Source: Sulfitobacter sp. CW3 (GTDB taxonomy: Bacteria; Pseudomonadota; Alphaproteobacteria; Rhodobacterales; Rhodobacteraceae). From it: a stretch of 64,000 nucleotides of DNA. Position 1 is the first letter of the stretch, and every line of letters starts with the position of its first letter. The notes beneath the pieces were generated by a model. It was given only the letters and a program-made list of their open reading frames with translations. It was not told the DNA's origin and made no database searches. Positions 56,945 to 64,000 of the stretch are shown here, piece by piece. Location of the stretch: positions 248,001-312,000 of the forward strand of contig NZ_JAHXRL010000003.1 of assembly GCF_019392245.1 (NCBI RefSeq), read 5' to 3'. Made by a program: the position numbers and the translations under genes.

Positions 56945-56974
56945 ATAGTATTAGAGTTTGGTTGATCATGGCAA
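56945..56974 (-). promoter_or_regulatory. Candidate clpA promoter
   Basis: On the minus strand TTGCCA - 18 bases - TACTAT, about 72 bases upstream of the clpA start. No sigma32-like motif was recognised. Confidence 0.35.
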
Positions 56975-57046
56975 AGCTTCAAGGCTTTTTTGTAATATTC
57001 TCGTCACAATTAGCGTGAACGGGCGTTTTTGACCATGATTGCCCGC

Positions 57047-57814
57047 TCAGAACCTATCTTTGCGGGCGCGGATTTCGGCAAACACATCTGTGTCGGTGGC
57101 GTTTTCCATTCCCAACTGCGCGCGAATGCCTGGATCGGCAGGGCGCAAAAATGGGTTGGTTTGAAGTTCCGTTGAAAGCGTCGAGGGCACCGTCGGCACG
57201 CCATCCTTGCGCGCCTGATCGATTTCTCTTGAACGAGATATAAGGGCCTGATTTTCAGGATCAACCGTTAAGGCGAATTTTGCGTTTGATTGCGTGTATT
57301 CATGGCCTGAACAAACGGTGGTCTCTGCGGGCAGTTTCATCAGCTTTTGCATGCTGTCCCACATCTGCGCGGGCGTACCTTCGAACAGGCGACCACAGCC
57401 AAGCGCCATGAGGCTATCGGCGGTAAAGACGCATTTTGCGTCCGGTACATATAGTGCGATGTGACCGACCGTGTGGCCAGATACGTCCATCACCTGCACG
57501 TCGTGGCCGGCGAATTGAAATGTCTCACCGTCGATCAGGGCGTGATCAAGCGCGGGCAGGCGGTGGGCGTCGGCCTTGGCCCCCAGAATACGCGCGGGGT
57601 GTTCGGCGGTCAGATCAGGCACCCCTTGGATGTGGTCCGGGTGGTGATGGGTCAGCCAGATTTCCGACAGCGTCCAGCCTAGTTCCTTTAGCTTGGCCGA
57701 GATGGGGGCGGCCTCGGGCACGTCGATCAGCGCGACTTGTCCGCTGTCTTGGTCGCGCAACAGAAAGGCATAGTTGTCCGACAGGCAGGGAATGGTCACA
57801 AGATCGAATGGCAT
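57047..57814 (-). CDS. gloB: Hydroxyacylglutathione hydrolase (glyoxalase II)
   Basis: 255 residues, metallo-beta-lactamase fold. [11 protein letters not shown] near 54-64, [28 protein letters not shown], and [10 protein letters not shown] supply the binuclear metal ligands. It hydrolyses S-lactoylglutathione to lactate and glutathione. Divergent from a methyltransferase; depends on the glutathione made by gshA. Confidence 0.93.
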   Translation of the reverse strand: MPFDLVTIPCLSDNYAFLLRDQDSGQVALIDVPEAAPISAKLKELGWTLSEIWLTHHHPDHIQGVPDLTAEHPARILGAKADAHRLPALDHALIDGETFQFAGHDVQVMDVSGHTVGHIALYVPDAKCVFTADSLMALGCGRLFEGTPAQMWDSMQKLMKLPAETTVCSGHEYTQSNAKFALTVDPENQALISRSREIDQARKDGVPTVPSTLSTELQTNPFLRPADPGIRAQLGMENATDTDVFAEIRARKDRF

Positions 57815-58017
57815 GGCGGGGCTCCTGTCTGGGTGTTTCAGTTAATAGTAGCCGCCGCACACCGAGGGGCAAGGGGATAACAGGTGACCCGGCTGCAAGG
57901 GCAAGTGTGGCTGGTCTGGAGTTTGAACCGAAATTCAATCGTCATCGGCATGTCCCTTTTGCAAATGATCGGTTCGGGCTAAGGTCTGACCATCCGTTCC
58001 GGCAAAAGGCCCGCCCC

Positions 58018-58764
58018 ATGCATCTTGATGTACAAGATCTGCGCAACTTTTATTATCGCAGCGCGCTTGGCCGTGCCGCGCAGTTCTCCTTGCGCAGCCG
58101 TATGCTCGAGCTGTGGCCTGAAGCGAAAGGCCAGACTGTTGTCGGCTTTGGCTTTGCCGCCCCGTTGCTGCGGCCCTATCTGGCGGATGCGCGCAGGGTG
58201 ATGACCCTGATGCCCGGTCCGCAAGGCGTGATGCCGTGGCCTGCGGGGATGGCAAACACATCTGTCCTGACCGAAGAAACCCTATGGCCGATCGAGACAG
58301 GCCACGTGGATAAGCTGGTTTTGATGCACGGGCTTGAGACATCTGACAGGCAGGGCGATCTGCTTGAGGAATGTTGGCGTGTTTTGGGGCCGGGGGGCAG
58401 GGCGCTGTTTATTGTGCCCAACCGCGCGGGCCTGTGGGCGCGGCGCGATATCACACCGTTTGGCTATGGGCGCCCGTATTCGCCGGGGCAGCTTGAGACA
58501 CAACTGCGCAAACACCAGTTTTTGCCCGAACGCCAATTGGGCGCACTGTATCAGATGCCATCACCAAAGCGGGTTTGGATGCGATCGGGCAAGCTGTTCG
58601 AGAAAGTCGGGCGGCACGTCCCCACGATGATGGCGGGTGGTGCGGTCATGGTCGAGGTGACAAAGCTGGTCTATCCGCCCAAGGGCAAAGTCGAACGCCG
58701 CGCCGCGCGTCGGTCTATCCGCGTGCTTGAAGGGGTCGGTTCGCCAATCGTGAAACCGGTGTGA
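58018..58764 (+). CDS. Class I SAM-dependent methyltransferase
   Basis: 248 residues from ATG 58018 ([18 protein letters not shown]). Weak SAM loop [13 protein letters not shown], but the post-loop region [21 protein letters not shown] is methyltransferase-like. This family is usually found beside gloB in Rhodobacterales; target unknown. A longer frame upstream overlaps gloB and is not used. Confidence 0.83.
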   Translation: MHLDVQDLRNFYYRSALGRAAQFSLRSRMLELWPEAKGQTVVGFGFAAPLLRPYLADARRVMTLMPGPQGVMPWPAGMANTSVLTEETLWPIETGHVDKLVLMHGLETSDRQGDLLEECWRVLGPGGRALFIVPNRAGLWARRDITPFGYGRPYSPGQLETQLRKHQFLPERQLGALYQMPSPKRVWMRSGKLFEKVGRHVPTMMAGGAVMVEVTKLVYPPKGKVERRAARRSIRVLEGVGSPIVKPV

Positions 58765-58844
58765 CAAGTTGCCGTACTGGTTAAAGGGCTGGCTAGAATC
58801 GTTTCCAAATGGTTAATGGAGCTGCACCCTTGTAGATAGGGCGG

Positions 58845-58860
58845 TTTGACACGGGTCAAA
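58845..58860. promoter_or_regulatory. FNR/CRP-like dyad upstream of the ATP synthase operon
   Basis: TTTGAC - ACGG - GTCAAA, a perfect dyad resembling the FNR-family consensus TTGAT-N4-ATCAA with C/G at the inner position. It lies 194 bases before atpH. TTGACA at 58846 overlaps as a possible -35, without a good -10; TATACT at 58918 is a separate candidate -10. Confidence 0.45.
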
Positions 58861-59053
58861 GCGTCGCAGTTCAAGGGGGCATTAAGAATAAGGGGCGGTT
58901 TCCGGTCAGAACCTCACTATACTGTGTTGCGGGGCGCAAACCTGTCTGCTACATCGGCCCTGATTTTGACGTCTTGGGTTAATTCAAGCCGCGCCAACAC
59001 CCCGGTGACGCGAGTTATTCGCATATCCGGCACTGACGTACGAGAGGATGGAC

Positions 59054-59614
59054 GTGTCCGAAACAGCATCGATCTCTACAGGTATCGCAAACCGCTATGC
59101 GACTGCCGTGTATGAACTGGCCTCTGAGGCCAAAACCCTTCCGCAGATTGAAACCGATCTTGATGCGCTGCAAGCCTCATTGGCTGACAGCGAAGATTTT
59201 CGGGACCTGATCCATTCGCCGATCTATACGCGCGAACAGCAGGCTTCCTCGATCAGCGCCATCGCCAAAAAGATGGGCCTGTCTGATACAATGTCGAAAA
59301 CGCTGGAATTGATGGCAAACAAGCGTCGCTTGTTCGTTATGCCCCAGCTGATCCAGAACCTGCGCGAGATCATCGCGGTGGAAAAGGGTGAAGTCACAGC
59401 TGATGTGGTTTCGGCCAAGGCGCTTACCAAAGCGCAATCTGATAAATTGTCCAAGTCGCTCGCTGCGACAACCGGCAAAAAAGTAACGTTGAATGCGACT
59501 GTTGATGAATCCCTCATCGGTGGTCTTATCGTCAAAGTGGGCTCTAAGATGATCGACACGTCGATCCGCGCAAAGCTCAATTCCCTCCAGAATGTAATGA
59601 AAGAGGTCGGATAA
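59054..59614 (+). CDS. atpH: F1 ATP synthase subunit delta
   Basis: 186 residues. I prefer GTG 59054 (MSETASISTGIANRYATAV) over ATG 59048, because AGAGGA lies five bases before the GTG but directly against the ATG. Delta joins F1 to the peripheral stalk. First gene of atpHAGDC; it ends on the base before the atpA start. Confidence 0.93.
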   Translation: MSETASISTGIANRYATAVYELASEAKTLPQIETDLDALQASLADSEDFRDLIHSPIYTREQQASSISAIAKKMGLSDTMSKTLELMANKRRLFVMPQLIQNLREIIAVEKGEVTADVVSAKALTKAQSDKLSKSLAATTGKKVTLNATVDESLIGGLIVKVGSKMIDTSIRAKLNSLQNVMKEVG

Positions 59615-61153
59615 ATGGGTATCCAAGCTGCAGAAATTTCTGCGATCCTTAAGGACCAGATCAAGAACTTTGGTCAAGAAGCAGAAGTAGCCGAAGTTGG
59701 CCGCGTTCTGTCCGTTGGCGATGGTATCGCTCGTGTTTACGGTCTGGACAATGTCCAAGCCGGCGAGATGGTCGAATTCCCCGGTGGCATCATGGGCATG
59801 GCCCTGAACCTTGAAACCGACAACGTCGGTGTTGTTATCTTTGGTTCCGACCGGGACATCAAAGAAGGCGACACAGTCAAGCGCACCAACTCCATCGTGG
59901 ACGTGCCAATCGGCAACGGCCTGCTGGGTCGTGTTGTTGACGGTCTGGGTAACCCCATTGACGGCAAAGGCCCCATCGCATCCACAGAGCGTGGCCTTGC
60001 AGATGTTAAAGCCCCCGGCATTATCCCACGTAAATCGGTTCACGAACCAATGGCGACAGGCCTGAAATCTGTCGACGCGATGATCCCTGTTGGCCGTGGC
60101 CAGCGCGAATTGATCATTGGTGACCGTCAGACTGGTAAAACAGCTGTCGCACTTGACGCGATCCTGAACCAACAGCAAGTCAACGCCGCCGCTGGCGACG
60201 ACGAGAGCAAGAAAATGTACTGCGTGTACGTTGCGATCGGTCAAAAGCGTTCGACTGTTGCCCAGCTTGTTAAAAAGCTCGAAGAAACCGGCGCGATTGA
60301 ATATTCCATCGTTGTTGCCGCAACCGCGTCCGAGCCTGCACCAATGCAGTACCTCGCGCCTTACTCTGCGACAGCCATGGCGGAATTCTTCCGCGACAAC
60401 GGCCGCCACGCTTTGATCATCTATGATGACTTGTCCAAGCAGGCTGTTTCTTATCGTCAGATGTCCCTGTTGCTGCGTCGTCCACCCGGCCGCGAAGCTT
60501 ACCCAGGTGACGTTTTCTATCTTCACTCCCGGTTGCTTGAGCGTTCCGCGAAACTGGGCGATGACGCAGGTAACGGTTCTTTGACAGCTCTGCCGATCAT
60601 CGAAACCCAAGGCGGCGACGTTTCGGCGTTTATTCCGACAAACGTGATTTCGATCACCGACGGTCAGATCTTCCTTGAAACCGAACTGTTCTACCAAGGC
60701 ATCCGCCCTGCTGTGAACACCGGTCTGTCGGTTTCGCGCGTTGGTTCCTCGGCTCAAACCAAAGCAATGTCTTCTGTTGCTGGTCCGGTTAAATTGTCCT
60801 TGGCTCAGTACCGCGAAATGGCGGCCTTTGCTCAGTTCGGTTCCGACCTTGATGCGTCCACACAGCAGTTGCTGGCCCGTGGTGCACGTCTGACAGAACT
60901 GATGAAGCAGCCACAGTACTCCCCACTGACCAACGCAGAAATCGTTTGCGTTATCTATGCGGGTACAAAAGGCTTCCTTGATAAGATCGACGTCAAGCAA
61001 GTCGGTCGCTTTGAAGCTGGCCTGCTGGCGCACCTGCGCAGCAAGCACGCTGATCTGATGAAAGACATCACCGAAAACGATCGCAAGGTGAAGGATGAGT
61101 TGGAAGACAAGATCAAAGCTGCCATCGAATCTTTCGCCGCTGACTTCGCTTAA
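59615..61153 (+). CDS. atpA: F1 ATP synthase subunit alpha
   Basis: 512 residues. P-loop GDRQTGKT near 169-176, non-catalytic nucleotide-binding subunit of F1 (alpha3beta3 ring). [19 protein letters not shown] and [13 protein letters not shown] are hallmarks. Abuts atpH with no intergenic base and precedes atpG by 14 bases. Confidence 0.97.
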   Translation: MGIQAAEISAILKDQIKNFGQEAEVAEVGRVLSVGDGIARVYGLDNVQAGEMVEFPGGIMGMALNLETDNVGVVIFGSDRDIKEGDTVKRTNSIVDVPIGNGLLGRVVDGLGNPIDGKGPIASTERGLADVKAPGIIPRKSVHEPMATGLKSVDAMIPVGRGQRELIIGDRQTGKTAVALDAILNQQQVNAAAGDDESKKMYCVYVAIGQKRSTVAQLVKKLEETGAIEYSIVVAATASEPAPMQYLAPYSATAMAEFFRDNGRHALIIYDDLSKQAVSYRQMSLLLRRPPGREAYPGDVFYLHSRLLERSAKLGDDAGNGSLTALPIIETQGGDVSAFIPTNVISITDGQIFLETELFYQGIRPAVNTGLSVSRVGSSAQTKAMSSVAGPVKLSLAQYREMAAFAQFGSDLDASTQQLLARGARLTELMKQPQYSPLTNAEIVCVIYAGTKGFLDKIDVKQVGRFEAGLLAHLRSKHADLMKDITENDRKVKDELEDKIKAAIESFAADFA

Positions 61154-61167
61154 GGGAGGGAAGGCAG

Positions 61168-63490
<2,323 letters not shown>

Positions 63491-63502
63491 GGAGCGCTGA
63501 CA

Positions 63503-63940
63503 ATGGCAGACACAATGCAATTCGACCTCGTTTCGCCAGAGCGGCGGCTGGCCTCGATGCAGGTGACGGCCGTTCAGATTCCTGGGTCCGATGGGGACAT
63601 GACAGCAATGCCTGATCATGCCCCCACGATCACCACGTTGCGCCCTGGTGTGCTGCGTGTTGAGGGCCCCGGAGGTGCTACGGAGTATGTTGTGACAGGC
63701 GGTTTCGCTGAAATCTCAGCCAGTGGTGTTTCGGTTCTTGCCGAACGCGCCGTGCCAAAGGGTGCAATGACCCAAGAGCATCTGGACGAGATGATGGAAG
63801 AAGCCAAAACAACATACGCGACGGCCAAAGAAAACTTTGTCAACGAGCCGGGCCCCGTCGATGACGCAGCCAAGCTGTTGTCTGACATGGTTGCACTTGG
63901 GGATCACATCGGTTTGTCCAGTAAACAACCCAACCTCTGA
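63503..63940 (+). CDS. atpC: F1 ATP synthase subunit epsilon
   Basis: 145 residues. N-terminal beta sandwich ([35 protein letters not shown]) and a helical C-terminal part; binds gamma and may inhibit ATP hydrolysis. Last gene of atpHAGDC, 12 bases after atpD, followed by a terminator. Confidence 0.95.
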   Translation: MADTMQFDLVSPERRLASMQVTAVQIPGSDGDMTAMPDHAPTITTLRPGVLRVEGPGGATEYVVTGGFAEISASGVSVLAERAVPKGAMTQEHLDEMMEEAKTTYATAKENFVNEPGPVDDAAKLLSDMVALGDHIGLSSKQPNL

Positions 63941-63965
63941 TCCAAACGTCGCATATATAATGATT

Positions 63966-63992
63966 AAAGGGCCTCGCAATGCGGGGCCTTTT
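63966..63992 (+). terminator. Rho-independent terminator of atpHAGDC
   Basis: Stem GGCCTCGC / GCGGGGCC (one T-G pair), loop AAT, preceded by AAAG and followed by TTTTCTATTT, 25 bases after atpC. Confidence 0.85.
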
Positions 63993-64000
63993 CTATTTCA

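Noticed and set aside
57436..58017. N-terminal extension of the methyltransferase
   Set aside because: Arg/Ala-rich frame opposite gloB, an antisense artefact.

Overview
The window looks like core chromosome of an alphaproteobacterium of the Rhodobacterales (Roseobacter group). The signs are: a five-gene F1 ATP synthase operon atpHAGDC with no Fo genes beside it; an aa3-type cytochrome oxidase subunit IV mini-protein; ETF-ubiquinone oxidoreductase; phaA/phaB; DUF2125, DUF2007 and extensin-like proteins; plant-type GshA; and GC-rich, evenly biased codon use throughout. I see no insertion sequence, prophage, CRISPR array, integrase, rRNA or tRNA. Genes are very tightly packed, with many 1, 4 or 8 bp overlaps and two convergent pairs that abut with no base between their stop codons.

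Layout. 1-6000: envelope proteins (OmpA/BON), ubiA back to back with rsmE, and gshA. 6000-10600 (minus strand): a pyrimidine/phospholipid operon, pyrB - two PH-like membrane proteins - a tail-anchored protein - a 34-residue membrane peptide - a dihydroorotase homologue lacking catalytic residues - plsY. 10600-17600: udg-lysE-moaB, then an RND efflux pair. 17600-25300: DsbD-N protein, yqgE, tsaC, a DmdC-like acyl-CoA dehydrogenase with an MBL hydrolase, coxIV, a lipoprotein, azlCD. 25300-29400: molybdenum operon fdhD-mobA-mobB-moeA, the last gene fused to an extra N-terminal domain. 29400-33900: greA, a SoxR/VOC divergent pair sharing a SoxR box, ETF-QO. 33900-38900: TPR protein, ispE, polyprenyl diphosphate synthase, DUF2007, a NPPY methyltransferase, DUF465. 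38900-45000: LysR with a divergent 42-residue gene, phaA-phaB, a degenerate EAL protein, tag, a desaturase. 45000-50600: rpsD, hisC-tyrC-extensin-like, DUF2125, chaC. 50600-57800: a two-gene MotA/MotB-like (ZorAB-like) stator module, M23 peptidase, clpA, gloB. 58000-64000: a methyltransferase and atpHAGDC.

Together these serve ubiquinone synthesis (ubiA, polyprenyl synthase, ispE) feeding respiration (ETF-QO, oxidase, ATP synthase), glutathione metabolism (gshA, gloB, chaC), and molybdenum cofactor assembly (moaB, mobA, mobB, moeA, fdhD). The points most worth a second look are the uncharacterised stator module, the pyrimidine operon with a probably inactive DHOase and embedded membrane proteins, the SoxR-controlled VOC gene, the moeA fusion, and a start-codon hairpin on the DsbD-N gene.
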